The position numbers and the translations under genes were made by a program. Positions 13,068 through 26,318 of a stretch of DNA of 64,000 nt are shown here, piece after piece. The stretch covers positions 56,207-120,206 of the forward strand of contig NAOQ01000149.1 in NCBI GenBank assembly GCA_002751075.1. The letters are read 5' to 3'. Below the pieces are notes generated by a model that had not been told where the DNA came from, did not search any database, and saw only the letters and a program-made list of their open reading frames with translations. The stretch's first letter is position 1. Every line of letters begins with the position of its first letter. The stretch comes from Ichthyophonus hoferi (taxonomy: Eukaryota; Opisthokonta; Ichthyosporea; Ichthyophonida; Ichthyophonidae).

Positions 13068-14175
13068 TGGTTAGAAGCGCGTTAGATGGACGGCTAAACA
13101 TTTTACGATCGATTCAAGTGTGAATGAGTTAATTAGCATAGTATATATTATTGGTCAACTAGACATTTATCAATTGGAATGCGATCGTGTGGATGGGCTC
13201 GCCCACCTTAGCAACAAAATACATCCTATTCTGGAACTGGAAAATATTCTTTACGGTATTAGTGTCTAGTGTTATGATATTTAATTATTATTTTTAGGCA
13301 CATACTAATCCTTTAGGGATGAGACTGATGGTAACCCTATTACATCCGCCCCATTCTGTTTGGATAATACAAGGGAGAAACACAGGTCAACTCATTAATT
13401 GGTAGAGTTTGTAAAAGTATGTCCGAGCATAGCACCAGTCCCCATAGATTATTTAGGGTTACTCTAATTGCATACACGGACTTTGGGCTGACATTTCTTA
13501 ACAAAAAAAAATTCAAGAGATTGGTGAGATCGTCGAGCGTTATAATTTGTTTTAGACTTACTTAAAATTTATCATTGCCAAATTAAATTAAAATGACAAT
13601 AGGAAAGCTGTACGTTACACAATCAATAGCACGTCCCCCTAGACAAACACAAAATTTATGCTATATATCCAGTTTTATGGCCTATGTAGCCCGATTTGGA
13701 GTAAGAATATGGGGATTGAGTAGTATTTTTTGCATTATTGTTTTTTTTTTTTTTTGTTGCTTTGTAGCTATTATATTTATGAAGTATGTAGTCAGATATC
13801 ATACCATGCATGGAAGTAGCGCGTCCAAATAATAGGGAAGGTAGGTATAATAATGAAGGCCATTGACTTTGAAAGTCTGAACCCAGATCAATATAGCGTC
13901 TTAGGCTAAGAAATTGAAACAACTATTCGGAAAATCGAAAAAGGGTAGAATGCAGCCACTTTGTCAATGAAACACACTGTAGGATGGGGTCCAGTTTCAC
14001 TTAGGTATTGATGGTTTATGGTTACCTAGCCCTTTTGCTTGAGTGTTAAGTGGCTTCACTCTAGAAAGTTTGTAGCTTTACGGGTAGATTTACGTACAAC
14101 TTCAATAGCCTTAAATACACAGTGACATGGATAAAACAACGTAATTAGTCCATAAATGCCAACTGTAAGGTATGA

Positions 14176-14211
14176 GAAGCATCAAAGACTGGAGCCAGTC
14201 TTTGATGCTTC
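14176..14211. repeat. Perfect inverted repeat (17-bp arms, 2-bp loop)
   Basis: Arms 14176-14192 and 14195-14211 are exact reverse complements (gaagcatcaaagactgg and its complement), separated by two bases. The site is about 525 bases past the SBPase stop. The arms are mixed-sequence rather than AT repeat, so chance formation is unlikely. Role unknown. Confidence 0.9.
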
Positions 14212-14734
14212 ACCTGCTGTTCACGTTCCAGTGCAATGATGACAGGGAAGGATTCCGGAAGTATAGTTTGTTGGCATAAAGATGAAAATCGTGAATTCAG
14301 AAGGAAATTATTTAAAACAATTAACATGTGCCTTGCAAGAGTGAAAGAACAAAGGAGTATATGCAGGCGTCTATGTCTGGGAAAATGTTAATATCAATTT
14401 ATTTATGATAGATAGCCGACCATCAAGGTAAGATTCCAGGCTCGATAAGATATAAAAGTCCTGACCATAAATATGAGGCCTTGCCTAGACAAGTATCCAT
14501 ATTCATGGGCACCAGGCTGTGGTCTTAATGAATCCATCTCATACAGAGCGATCATTCTGCTGATGTATGTTTACAGAATGATAACAATAAGGCCTTGAAA
14601 TATTACTACACTCGTCTTGCTTATAAAAGGTCAAATATAGAGCAGGATATTCAAAAAAAAATCTAGTTTGTTAAATCGATTCCTTACTTTTTCCCCAGTC
14701 ATGCAATTACCAGTTGTAAATTAAGGGTCCTAAT

Positions 14735-17700
14735 TTAAATGGAACCAGTCACGCCAAAGTCATTAAATCGTGCCACCTCGGCCTTGGAGCCGTAGCATAC
14801 AGATTGGTATTGAACAAAGCTGTCAATCTTGATGTCAAGAATACTCTTGCGATGGTTCTTTCCATCACTAGTAGCACCATTAGCACACTCGACCTAGGTG
14901 TACAGGGTGGTGTTGATAAGGCTTTAGATTGTACAATCCGTTGTATGTAGGACGATGGCAGATTCTAAACAGCCTAAATATACCCCCTCCCTAGATAGCT
15001 GCCTTCTCTAACCATTTCTCAATACGTTCTAAACTTTAAGTCAATACGTATATACGCGCTTGACTACCTTCTTTTACTCAATAACAAAGATAGCAAAGCA
15101 ACAACAAACAAATGTATTTTGATTAAACAATGTTAAGCAATCGATAAAACGATGAAGATGGCAATTATTGACGCCTACACTGAGTGATAGTAAATACAAA
15201 AAAAAAAGACGGAAAGGGGCATCTGCTTACCACCAAGGCAATGGGACATGTCTCAAACAGCACTCTAAGCTTGGCTGGGGATCTTTCTGATGCAACGTTG
15301 GTGAGAACACCTGCAGGAACAGATTAATTAGCGCACATATAAGGTGTTTTACTGTCTTGTAGATCCGTGGATTATGTATGTACATGCTTACTTGAAACTT
15401 GATAAACATACCCAAATGAGAAAATAAAAACAACTGGATGAAAAATTAAGCAAGAAATATTTTTTCATGTGATATAATGCATGCCCAATACCTTATACCC
15501 TATATCTTCTACCCTATTCTGCAGAGTAGAGAAATTATAAGCTAACATGCTCCTATATCTCCAACATTATTTATGTCCGTACGCACCCTTTCCTTTCATG
15601 AGGATGTGGTATACATCGGGTACTAAGGCACCAGTGTAGCGCTGAGTATAGCGATTATCTAATGGAGTAATGACTGGTTAGTATTAAATACTACTTTAGC
15701 CCCCAAGAGGTATAGTAGTGTAGTAGTACAATGGTATAGTCTGCTTTCATTAGAAAAAGTATATTGAAAAGAAACTCTAAATTGTGTGCAACTAAAGCCT
15801 TTCCTATATCTTTTATGAACGCCTTACCCTAATATTCATGTAAATCTACCTGATATCATTTAAACTATGTTCTCTTTTACAAAAAAAACAAGCCTATAGC
15901 AATACCCAACCCTAACTCTCCTTTCAAACATACCAACATAGTAATCGAACAGCTTGCGATATTCAGGCAAATCATTGACAGCCCTCATGTTTCCGAAGGC
16001 ACAGATATTTCCCTCTTGAATGGTAATGCGGGACTTGGTCACCTATATATATATATACATGTCAGCCAGTTAGTAAGTCGTACTATCTGTAATAAGATTA
16101 TATGGAGATAGGAAAAGAAAATCTTCGTATTGAAAACAGACTCAATCAAAGTAGAACTAAGATATATCCAATAATTTTCAGATTTTTTCAATGAGTATAC
16201 TGCATCGAGCCTCTTTAGATTTTTCTAGGACTAGCACTTGAAATATGTATATAATGTATACTTGCAGCTTCATCACGCACATACGTATGCAACCTCAATG
16301 AGATATTTTTTAAAAAAATTACCTTCCACTGATTATTCCATTGATAGGTCAACTCAAAGCAGTGTGAAGGTCGGTTTTCCTTCTCTGTATAAAACCAAAT
16401 TGTTACCAGTTGGTTACGAGACTTAATATTCCACTTATATCTTAAATGCCGTGATATGTACGTTCGTATATGCGTGGAATTGTTTAACAAGAAATAGACT
16501 ATAGCTATGATAATAGGGATGTCTAACATTTGAATCCATAATTATGCCAAAACTCTTGCTTGATATTGGCACAAGTCATGCATGATCTTTATTAAAATTG
16601 CTTTAAATAAAGGTGTAATAAATAACAGTGTATAAAACATTATATGTCAAGATAGGAAAGAAAAAAGAAAACCACGAGAATAAATTTCGTATGAAAAGTA
16701 GTTTCCTTTTTTGTATTTGACTTGATATATATATTTCTTAGTTTAGAAAATAGGATCATATATCGCAGAGATAATGATAGGAAGAGGAGGATGAAACATA
16801 TTCCTACAAAAATATTTCACGATATGTGTAAATTTTTGGTGGTATATGAATGTGTTGGTCAAAAAAACATAACAATATGCGTTAATGTGTGTCGTGTATG
16901 CGATATTATTAGTCGGAAGGGTATTATAATACTCTATATATTCGGCTTGTATGTAATATAGCACACATTGGAAATAATAGCAAACGGTAGGGTAGAGGTA
17001 TAACCTAATAGTAATAATAATAGTAATAATAACTGTAACAATAATAACATTTGATTAATATAAAGGAAGAAAAAAAAAAGAAAAAAATATACAGTTAATA
17101 AAAAATAAATATAATATGTAGGGTCGCGACTGTAACATATAACTACACCTTATGCATTGATAATAAAAACATAGCATAACATATGTATATCTCACCCACC
17201 AGCAATAGCTATTACAATGGTGGTACGTGGGCCATACATAGAAATCATGGATGCCACCTGATCTCTACCTGTCTGTCCAATCTGTTGCAATGTTAAATAA
17301 AAATCGGTGTTAATTTGTAATAACAATTATGGCCAATCTCGTACAGTTATGTATATGAGTGTAATGTTCACGTATTACATCTAGCCCACTGGCAAAACAC
17401 GTTTGTTTACATAAAAGACTTTTAAGCATGCGATGGAGGCTGCATAACCACGTATATTCACAAAAGTAATAGTAAGTAAAGTCTAGAACCATGTATATAA
17501 TTCATCATCATCACCTATGCAGCCGTGCCATTTACTCTGCCACTATTGTCTTCTTGGTTAGGTGCTAGTAAGTGTGAATTGTGACCCTTTAAAACAAAGA
17601 GTAACGGCATATTGTTAGGATCCGAGTTTGCAACAAAAAAAAAAAAAAAAAAAATGGTGGGGGAGGGGAGGNNNNNNNNNNNNNNNNNNNNNNNNNNNNN

Positions 17701-19328
17701 NNNNNNNNNNNNNNNNNNNNNNNNNNNNNNNNNNNNNNNNNNNNNNNNNNNNNNNNNNNNNNNNNNNNNNNNNNNNNNNNNNNNNNNNNNNNNNNNNNNN
17801 NNNNNNNNNNNNNNNNNNNNNNNNNNNNNNNNNNNNNNNNNNNNNNNNNNNNNNNNNNNNNNNNNNNNNNNNNNNNNNNNNNNNNNNNNNNNNNNNNNNN
17901 NNNNNNNNNNNNNNNNNNNNNNNNNNNNNNNNNNNNNNNNNNNNNNNNNNNNNNNNNNNNNNNNNNNNNNNNNNNNNNNNNNNNNNNNNNNNNNNNNNNN
18001 NNNNNNNNNNNNNNNNNNNNNNNNNNNNNNNNNNNNNNNNNNNNNNNNNNNNNNNNNNNNNNNNNNNNNNNNNNNNNNNNNNNNNNNNNNNNNNNNNNNN
18101 NNNNNNNNNNNNNNNNNNNNNNNNNNNNNNNNNNNNNNNNNNNNNNNNNNNNNNNNNNNNNNNNNNNNNNNNNNNNNNNNNNNNNNNNAAATGGTGGGGG
18201 AGGGGAGATGTTGGGGGTGGGAGTGTTAAATTACCAAACTCTTTCCAGGCCAAACACCAAAAATGGAACCAAAAGAAAAGTTTGCGTCCACTACACTGCT
18301 GCCATCCAACGGATCAAAGGCAACAGAGTATTCAGACCCGCCAAGGTGTTGTTCCTCGGGATTCTCTTCACTACAGGCAAAGGCGACGACGCCTATATGT
18401 ACATAAAACATGTCATTGGAAGTGTCATAGCAAGCTGTCGAGTGGTAACAAAGTGTCTCGTAATGACTAAGTAAAATAACCCCTAAACTATGGAAAACAA
18501 TAACCATACTAGTGTGTATAAGTGCGTATATGGTTGGGTAAGAGGTTATTGGAAATAAGTTACATATATGATTTTTCGTACATAGGCTTGCATATCCATA
18601 GAGAAGTATGTGTACTAGCGCCTAGTGTGTACAAAGGTTAACAAGCAGGATGAGGTGTAAGGGCTGTAGAACTCACCTGAGTCCCTCAAGTGGGAGAAGC
18701 ATGCATTGTCGGTCTTGACATCCATCTCCAACTGTGTGTAGAACCGTCCAATTAAAACACATCCAAGCAATTTTACCTATTTCCTCCTTATTTTCTCTAA
18801 CAAGTGATAAAGGATGAACTGTACATATGCAACCACTTATTGACTACTAAAATTACGACCAGGTCCAAGGACCATATATACTCTCTTTAACAAACACACA
18901 ATTATTGAAGAGCTTGTTACTACATTGTACAAATAATATATTTTAATGGGATCAATTTTAACATTTAACCCTAAGCAGTTAATATTTTGCACAAGTAGAC
19001 CAACTTGCATCTCCAAAAGGTTTATTATACTTTTACACCATCTATCTTCCAACCTACTCATCATTTGCTTATAATTTAATGGTTCTCTAAAAATAAAAAA
19101 GTTTGATAAGGATCTTACCTGAAGATCGCCAAACGAGTTTTGTGACTCCAGCTTGCCCACGGTACCTACACGCACCAGGCTGGCAATGTCAACCGTGGCA
19201 TCTGCTAAAGCAGTAAGAACTTTGGCCAGCTCTGGGTTAATCTTGATAGTGTCAAGGGCATCAGAAAGCTTCATACCCAACCAGGGGTCGATGGTACTAT
19301 CGAAATCAAAGGATGCTTCTCTCTGCAT
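14735..19328 (-). CDS. Sedoheptulose-1,7-bisphosphatase (FBPase superfamily), 9 exons
   Basis: Exons in transcription order are 19119-19328, 18677-18731, 18235-18392, 17200-17281, 16323-16384, 15934-16042, 15587-15658, 15231-15310 and 14735-14893. They join in phase to 328 residues. Metal- and phosphate-binding motifs are present: ACSEE (94-98) and FDPLDGSS (114-121). Downstream come [58 protein letters not shown] and a C-terminal [12 protein letters not shown] block. SDGK and YGSK.EV.RF favour SBPase over FBPase. The enzyme cleaves sedoheptulose-1,7-bisphosphate to sedoheptulose-7-phosphate. No transit peptide is seen: the N-terminus ([18 protein letters not shown]) is acidic. The plastid redox cysteines are absent, so a cytosolic, light-independent enzyme is inferred. 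The gap lies within intron 3 and costs no coding sequence. Confidence 0.88.
17672..18188. other. Assembly gap (517 N)
   Basis: A run of N inside SBPase intron 3 (17282-18234). The 19 bases flanking it on each side are identical (17652-17670 and 18189-18207: aaatggtgggggaggggag), so it is either a collapsed tandem repeat or a scaffolding artefact. Confidence 0.99.
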
Positions 19329-21629
19329 TTTCGTTAAAGTTGAAAAAAGAAAGCTTAGCTAGGGAATTATGCAAAAACTCGAGTATGAGGGCTTACACTT
19401 ATGTATTAATAATAATTATAGTAATTACAGTAATTATAGTAATTATGAAAGGCAAGGATTGGAATGTTCGTTGGCACGTGCACGTGCAATACATGCAAAA
19501 CAGTTCAGTTAGAGAGCCGTAAATCTGTTGGAATGTATTAGTGCTGTAGTATCCAAATAAATCACTTTCTCAAATTTAAAATATCGTACGGTACCAGAAG
19601 AGGTAGACTAATATAATTCGCTGTTTGTTTCTACCTGCCTTTGTTTCCTGCCATTTTTTTTTGGTTATGGTACGCAAGCAATTATCTTATATTATGAAGT
19701 ATATTAATATATTAATATCGTAAATAATTATTATAAATTCCACTGACGGGAAATTGATGTTTAGGAATACCAAAACAAGAGAGTATCTATGACTGGTAAC
19801 TATTTGAAGATTGATGTCTAATGAACCAATCACTATGGACACTCATATTTTGTTTTTTTGCTTTTATCTTGAAATTGATATTCATGTGAACGTTGTGTTT
19901 GGATGAAACCTTTCATGTCAACAATATTGATTTCATAGGGGGATGCACATGTTATCTTAATTTAGAGTCAATGATTAGAAGATATTCCGATTGGATTAGG
20001 AGGTGCGACAAAAGCACTGTATTTGCTATCATTTATTTATCAAACATCTAAATGTATAGTACCTACACCTAAGCCTATCGTATTTGCACATATCCTTCTG
20101 TTAACTTTTTTTTCTGTCTTAGATTTGGCTTCCTAAACCATATTCATCAGTCAACCTTATATACCTCTTTAATTTATGGTATTGTGCTTTATAAAAATCA
20201 AAACAGACTACAGGTGCATGATTATTAATTCACAGTGGATCTAAATTGAGTAGCAATGTACGTCGTGTAATAAAACACCCTCTTTATGTCTTTGTTTTTG
20301 AACTTACACTTAATTATAGTTTAACTGACTCTGGTATCACATTTCCGAATTTTCTAATAGTTTTTTGACTATTAATTTATAAACGGATTTGCCTATACAA
20401 CTTACCAAATTGTGGAGGGTAAAATACCTCATTACGCTATACAGTAAAGTTGGCTGTGTTGTACTACTGAAGCATAATGTTGTATAATGTGTGAAGCTGG
20501 AAATACTCCACCCATAGTGAGAAATTCAAATATATTTGATTTATATATAATCAGAAATATATTGGGCATTAGAGGGGTCCAGCTGCATGCTTCCGTTAAA
20601 AATGATAGTTATCACTTTGGATAAACCGTAGGACTTCATTTTCATCCAAATGAATGAACTTTTAAGATATAATATTTTTCCTTGTAATAAGGCACTAATC
20701 TTTTGTTATAGGCAACTATATATCCATAAACAGGACACGTTTAGCAATATTTTTTATACTTAATAAGAAAACTTTTTAGGGTTTTATTGTAAAAAGTCAA
20801 ACTAGATTCAGCCTGTTTTGAATTGAATTCTTGTGTCAATAGCCTGTTGTAGTGAAATTCTAATTGTAGAGATAAACAGCAGATAATTACTTCTCGAACA
20901 AAACTAATCATTGGCGATGAACATTGATTACTAAATAATCAAATAGTTATCAAAGTTGCGTTGAAAATAGAGAAACTGCAATATTTCCCACAAAACGACA
21001 AAACCTTTGATCAAATCTCAAAGAGACCAAATAGAAATTGTTTTGCGAACTAGGTAATGTGCATAAAATAGAATTTATTTATCAGTTAATGAAGATCATG
21101 CAGTATGACGTTATTTTGCGTTGCTGCATCTGTATGTCACTGGTTTATTTTTAAATAATTTGGCTCTGAAATGTCGAATTTGCATATTAGGAGGTTCTGG
21201 AAGTGGAATCTCATGTGGTAAGGATTGTGACGTTTGCATATGTTGTTCAGTATCCGTCATCTGCGTGCCAGATATATCTGGTGATGGCTGTCCATATAGT
21301 CAATGGAGAGTTGTTCTTCTGTAATCTGTGTATACTCTACTCTGCTGAAGTTTTCCCTAATTGTACAACCAATGAGTTGAAAGACGGAATAGCTAGTAAG
21401 TTCATTTTAATAGGGTTCCAAAATATTAAGACAGTAGTGGAGATTGTGTGATGTGATGTGAGTTTCTTGACTGTTGAAAATAGCAAGGGATGGTTCCTGT
21501 GTTGTCAATCTGTTTAGTTCCACGTCTGGGAGAGTGGTATTGAAAGATTAGCTTTTCTGTAGGACGGGGACTTGCACTAATGATTTATGCTGGTACAAAA
21601 CTTTGCAGCAATCTGCACTACTTCTGGTG
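19329..21629. other. Intergenic region upstream of SBPase
   Basis: 5' flank of SBPase, then AT-rich sequence. From about 20900 rightward the minus strand reads as decayed protein-like sequence continuous with repeat copy R1-A, so the element may begin about here, but I cannot place its left end. No live gene is supported. Confidence 0.45.
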
Positions 21630-22592
21630 ACTTGTCTATAGACTTTGGAGGCCTCAATTGGGTGTTTTTAAAAAATATCTCTGCTGGACTAGCCATAGAG
21701 ACAGCCCTTAGCTCGCATATGCTTTCAATAAAAAAGTGAAATAAGTCCTATGTAAGAGAAGGGGTGTATGACGACTCTGTCGTTGGCTGTATGAAGTATT
21801 CTGCTACAAATTGAAGAGAGATTCATGCCTTGATACGTTTAGGTGAGTTTGCGGTAATAGCACAGTGTGAACGATTAGTGAGAGGTGCTAAGGCTGGGTG
21901 TATATAATACTTATTATTACTATAGAAACTAACTAAACAGTTTTCAATATTTTCGATAGGAGAAATATATGAACAATGACGATTCTAATCAGGTGCCAAC
22001 AAAGAACTAGATATTACAATAAAAGATGATGATTATGGAATACAAGTTAAGTACCTTCTAGCCATCAATGAGAATATATATAGGATATTGTTAACAAGTC
22101 ATAAGAAGTGCAAATATATGCTTATAATGGCTTATACATTACTATCTGCACCTTTATTAGTTATCTTCGCTTCTTTTATTCCTTTTATAGTCTTTGCTTA
22201 TCATGGAGGTCAATGTCACTGTTACATATTTCGGCCAAGGCCAAAATAGAAACAGTCAAACAGTCATATAGATTCTTATTGGCTAATGTGGTTAGCATGA
22301 GACCGATAAGGATCACTAGGATTACTTGATCAAACTTCAACTTAACTCTTCAATTGGTCTAACGTATGTATCCTTATTTGGACGCTTTTTTAGCTGAAGT
22401 CCACATCATTAGTTCAATTATTCACTTTCGGTTAATCTATATTCTATGTTGACGAATTATTTCATATTATTTCATATGACTCAGAACGAGGTCATTAAAA
22501 CAACTCATATTGGAGCAATCATTTCATAATCATCTTGTGACTGGCTTGTCGGCTGTACCACGGATTCCTTGGGAGTTGACGGTCTTGCAACA
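21630..22592 (-). mobile_element. Repeat R1 copy A, decayed element of unrecognised family
   Basis: Reading the minus strand from 22592, this stretch aligns throughout with copy B at 33175-34140. The terminus (TGTTGCAAGACCGTCAACTC), an internal tccttatttggacgc block and a protein-like block resembling LTNRSHCAITANSPKRIKA are shared. The copy may extend left to about 20900. It looks broken. The superfamily is not recognised. The end sequence also forms the tips of the palindromic copy at 34348-35017, which suggests terminal inverted repeats and hence a DNA transposon. Confidence 0.7.
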
Positions 22593-23723
22593 AAGATCTA
22601 AAATAAAAAAAGAGAAGATATAAAAAAAAGACTGTATTTTACAATAACAGCTTAATAGTATAGAACGGCATTTTTAGCTATTTCCAAAAAAAAGTTCTTA
22701 TAATCCCAGGTCAAGTCCAGATCAAGTCCAATATATATTCCGGTCTCAATTTATATATCTGTGCATCAGTTGTTTGAAAAGAATGTAGTGTACGTTGTAA
22801 ATACTCTTTTATTTTCACTCCTCATTCTTGCTCAATAATAAATATTTACATTAAATTTCATAACGTCCATCGCAGCTCTTGAGTGTACGTGTTATACGTA
22901 TGCGGTATACTATTATGTATCATAATTTTATGATAAAAAAAAACAAAATATATACAGCATATCTGGTCTTGTTGCTGATACATTATTATCATTAATGAGA
23001 ACAGGGAAAAAATGCTCTTGCTGATATAAGTCGTTTAACTGATTAGTCTAACTGATCAAATATCGGCCAATTAAATCTTCATCTTAAATTGTTTATTTTA
23101 ATCTTCTAAAACTAGATAATGTAACAAAGAGCTAGATTGTTTAGTTTAGGATATACCCCGTCTACTTTGGGAACAATTTACCTACACAGAGTTATATTAG
23201 TTTTCAATTTACCAAATAGATAACCAAGTATACCCTCATACTTACTGAACAGTTAAAATAACTTTTTCTACGAAGCATCATAATACCAATTAATATAGCA
23301 TGGTATATATATAACACAAATTCCAACGCTAATTTCCATCAAACACAATTAATTAGGTTTATCAGAACGCTATCCAATAGTATTACTGTATATTAATGCA
23401 TAGGCAAATTCAATTGGTAAAATATTACAATGCACCACTCACGAAGGATGTTTCCATGCTAGTTAAAGTACAAGTTATGATTAGTAATGGAATTAATTAA
23501 CTTGTCTAGTAATGAATATAAATATAGTAGTAGAACAGCATTCAAGCTGCCTGCCAGAATTTTTAGCTTTAGCATGCCAGAACTTTGAGTTGTAAACTCT
23601 GTATTATAGACGGTACAATATAGGCTTGTGCGAAGGGCGACTGACACTTAATATTTGATATTAGCCAAACATATTGTACGCATACCTCTATAGTCACATT
23701 AGGTTTATAATTCAAAGTTGAAA
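22593..23723. other. Intergenic region upstream of phosphoglycerate mutase
   Basis: AT-rich flank between R1-A and the mutase start codon. No coding or RNA gene signal seen. Confidence 0.5.
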
Positions 23724-26318
23724 ATGGCAGCAACCGAAAGTACCGCAAGAAAGCATAACGGCTATGGGAAGCTTATTCTGGTGAGGCATGGATATTCTGA
23801 TTTTAATCAGGATAATAGGTTCACAGGTAGGTTGGTCCTCTCATCCTTCCAGCTTTAAACACTGCCATATGCTCTTTGTGTTTCTTATAACCTGGAATAT
23901 TCAGTTACTTCTTTTTAATGTTCTCTGCACATACACATGCGTACACTTAGCAAGGTACATATATATATAGCATTACCAATATTCATATGTACCTTATCGG
24001 CTTATTTGTTATATTACTTAATTTATAATATACAACCACACGCACACTTATAAGACTACATTGTTAAATAATAAGTCACATCATTTTCTTACCCATCCAT
24101 GTTCGTTCATACAGGCTGGACAGACGTTGCCCTGTCAACGACAGGTCTACAAGAGGCAGAGGAAGTTGGAAAAATTATCAGAGACATACCTTTTGACAGG
24201 GCATATACTTCGGCTCTGTCAAGAGCACAGATCACTCTGGATATTCTTCTACAGGTTGCTGGTCAAGCTCATATTCCTGTGGAGGTGTGTGCTTGTGCTA
24301 TATTATATTATATTGTTGCCTGTTATTGCCATCTGTGGTGTTAAGTAGGCTTAAGAGGTGTGTTAGTTCTTGTATTGCTTCTGTGTGCAGCAGATGGATT
24401 GTGAATAGATTACAGAAGGGACTAGTATACTTTTGGTGTTTTTTCAGGTGCGCGTGAACATCTGCTCATCAAAAAAGGATTTCTCCGAGCTCTTACTGTG
24501 TAACTGTGTTTGTGTGTATGTGTGCTTGCAAACAAGATTGAAAGGGAAGTTATAATAGAAATCTTATTATTTAACTTATTGAAATTTTGTTTTCTGTTTT
24601 CCATCGATTATCTTTTTCTTTTTCTAATCTTCCTCCTTTCTCCACTATTATTTGCATTCTTTTCTCATTGTTCTACCTTTCTCCTCGTTGACTTTGTGTT
24701 TATGTTGCTAGCTAACAGTATTGTCATATAATTCAATCTATTTACCAACCAATTTAATCTATTAACATAACACGTATACTTCATACTAACCAAAATAGTC
24801 TATACTATACAGAAAGATGCTGCGCTGAACGAGAGAAATTATGGGTCACTGAATGGACTGAATAAGAAAGAGGCCAGTACACGGTTTGGAGCACATACAG
24901 TGGAGGAGTGGAGGAGAGGTTATTATACTGTACCCCCTGAGGGGGAATCTTTGCATGTAAGTTGATTGTATTAGACTATATCATAATATATAGGCATATG
25001 TCTGCAACTAACAGAATTGAGAAAAAAAAATTTCTGCACTAAGATTAAATTAAGAAGTAAAAAAAGAACTTTTTATGGTGATTGTCAATAGAAATGGTAT
25101 TGCAAGCACACATAAGCCTTAATTGTATACTGTAAATATTTATGATACAATATCAGTGGGCTGTTATAATCAATCATTGCTATAACCAATAGTTATATTA
25201 ATCTACTTTTGTCATGTATTATATTGCTCTCTTGCATGGTGCATATTACGCTAGACCTATTATAAATAGTAAATAGATAACCAGCCACACACAATTAAGA
25301 ATCAGCTTATATCTTGTATCCTTTGTGTTTTAGTGTATTTAGTATATTCAGTGAAGGTGCACTCTTTTCTAGCCTGATTATCAACCAATAGTGAGATGAT
25401 ATTAACCACGTGCCTGCTCCCTATTTGTCCCCCAGATGACTGGTTTACGGTGTATCCCTTACCTTGTTGACCACATATTACCTAGTGTAAAGATGGGAGA
25501 GAATGTTGTAATCAGTAGTCATGGTAACACACTACGTTGCATAGTAATGCATCTTCTAGGATTGACGCCTGACTTAGCACAGCAGGTAGAGATCGGATGG
25601 TGTGAGCCAATTATCTTTGAGATTGATACTGATGGCAGTGTACAGAGACTGACATGTATTAGCAGGTGTGTATGATCATGATGTAATCCCTCTTATATCA
25701 TTCCTATCCTGGCACTGCGTTAAACTATCTGATTATCTTTTCCATGTTATGCATATTGTCCTATATGCAAATACATATACCCATCTTTCTTCATTATTGT
25801 TCTGTTTATGCTCTTATATATAGTTATCTATATATTATTACCTTGGTCTTATATTTTATCTTTCTCCCTCTCTTCCTCTCTTCTCTCCCCTTTTCTCTAC
25901 ACTCTGTTCTGCCCACCAATACACCCTTAGTTTATTTTTTCTTTTTTAAGTTGTGTCTACAAGAAAAGATAATCTATGTAACCATTTATATTTTAAAAAA
26001 ACCTAAGCTATATAACATCACAAAACATAACAGAACCAATATTCCACTTACTTCAAGTATGCGAAAGCAAAGTTACACAGAGCCTAAATGATGCGCAATA
26101 CAGCGTGAACATATTTATATCTACATAAACATAAACCTCTGCCTCACGTACTTCCCTCTCACCTTTTTTCCTTTTTCAGGCCCACTAGTTGCTCCCATAC
26201 CAACATACCTGTGTCACCCTCCTCCGAGGTGAAGTTAATCACAACCGCGTGTTCCCTTAAGCCTACTTGTGGCTGTTTTGCACATACCACTACTAAAGGT
26301 ATTGCTCGGACCAGCTAA
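23724..26318 (+). CDS. Cofactor-dependent phosphoglycerate mutase, 5 exons
   Basis: Exons 23724-23826, 24115-24284, 24813-24956, 25436-25665 and 26180-26318 join in phase to 261 residues; the family norm is about 230-255. Histidine-phosphatase landmarks are complete: LVRHG (phosphorylated His22), FTGWTD, TSALSRAQIT, LNERNYGSLNGLNK, VPPEGESL with the acid/base Glu, and SSHGNTLR with His168. This is the 2,3-BPG-dependent enzyme that interconverts 3- and 2-phosphoglycerate in cytosolic glycolysis. The first exon adds a short basic leader (MAATESTARKHNG). The last exon replaces the usual C-terminal tail with about 45 residues containing several Cys (CSHTN, ITTACSLKPTCGCF). Start is the first ATG after an in-frame AT-rich leader. 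Confidence 0.93.

Larger units (their letters stand above)
12708..14734. other. Intergenic region between ARL5 and SBPase
   Basis: 5' flank of ARL5 on the left and 3' flank of SBPase on the right. It contains a ~49-bp tandem duplication (12970-13067) and a perfect 17-bp-arm hairpin (14176-14211). No gene is supported. Confidence 0.5.

Noticed and set aside
17612-18470. Long open frames of 205-280 residues across 17612-18470 on both strands
   Set aside because: They are open only because the run of N contains no stop codons; the real content is an SBPase intron.
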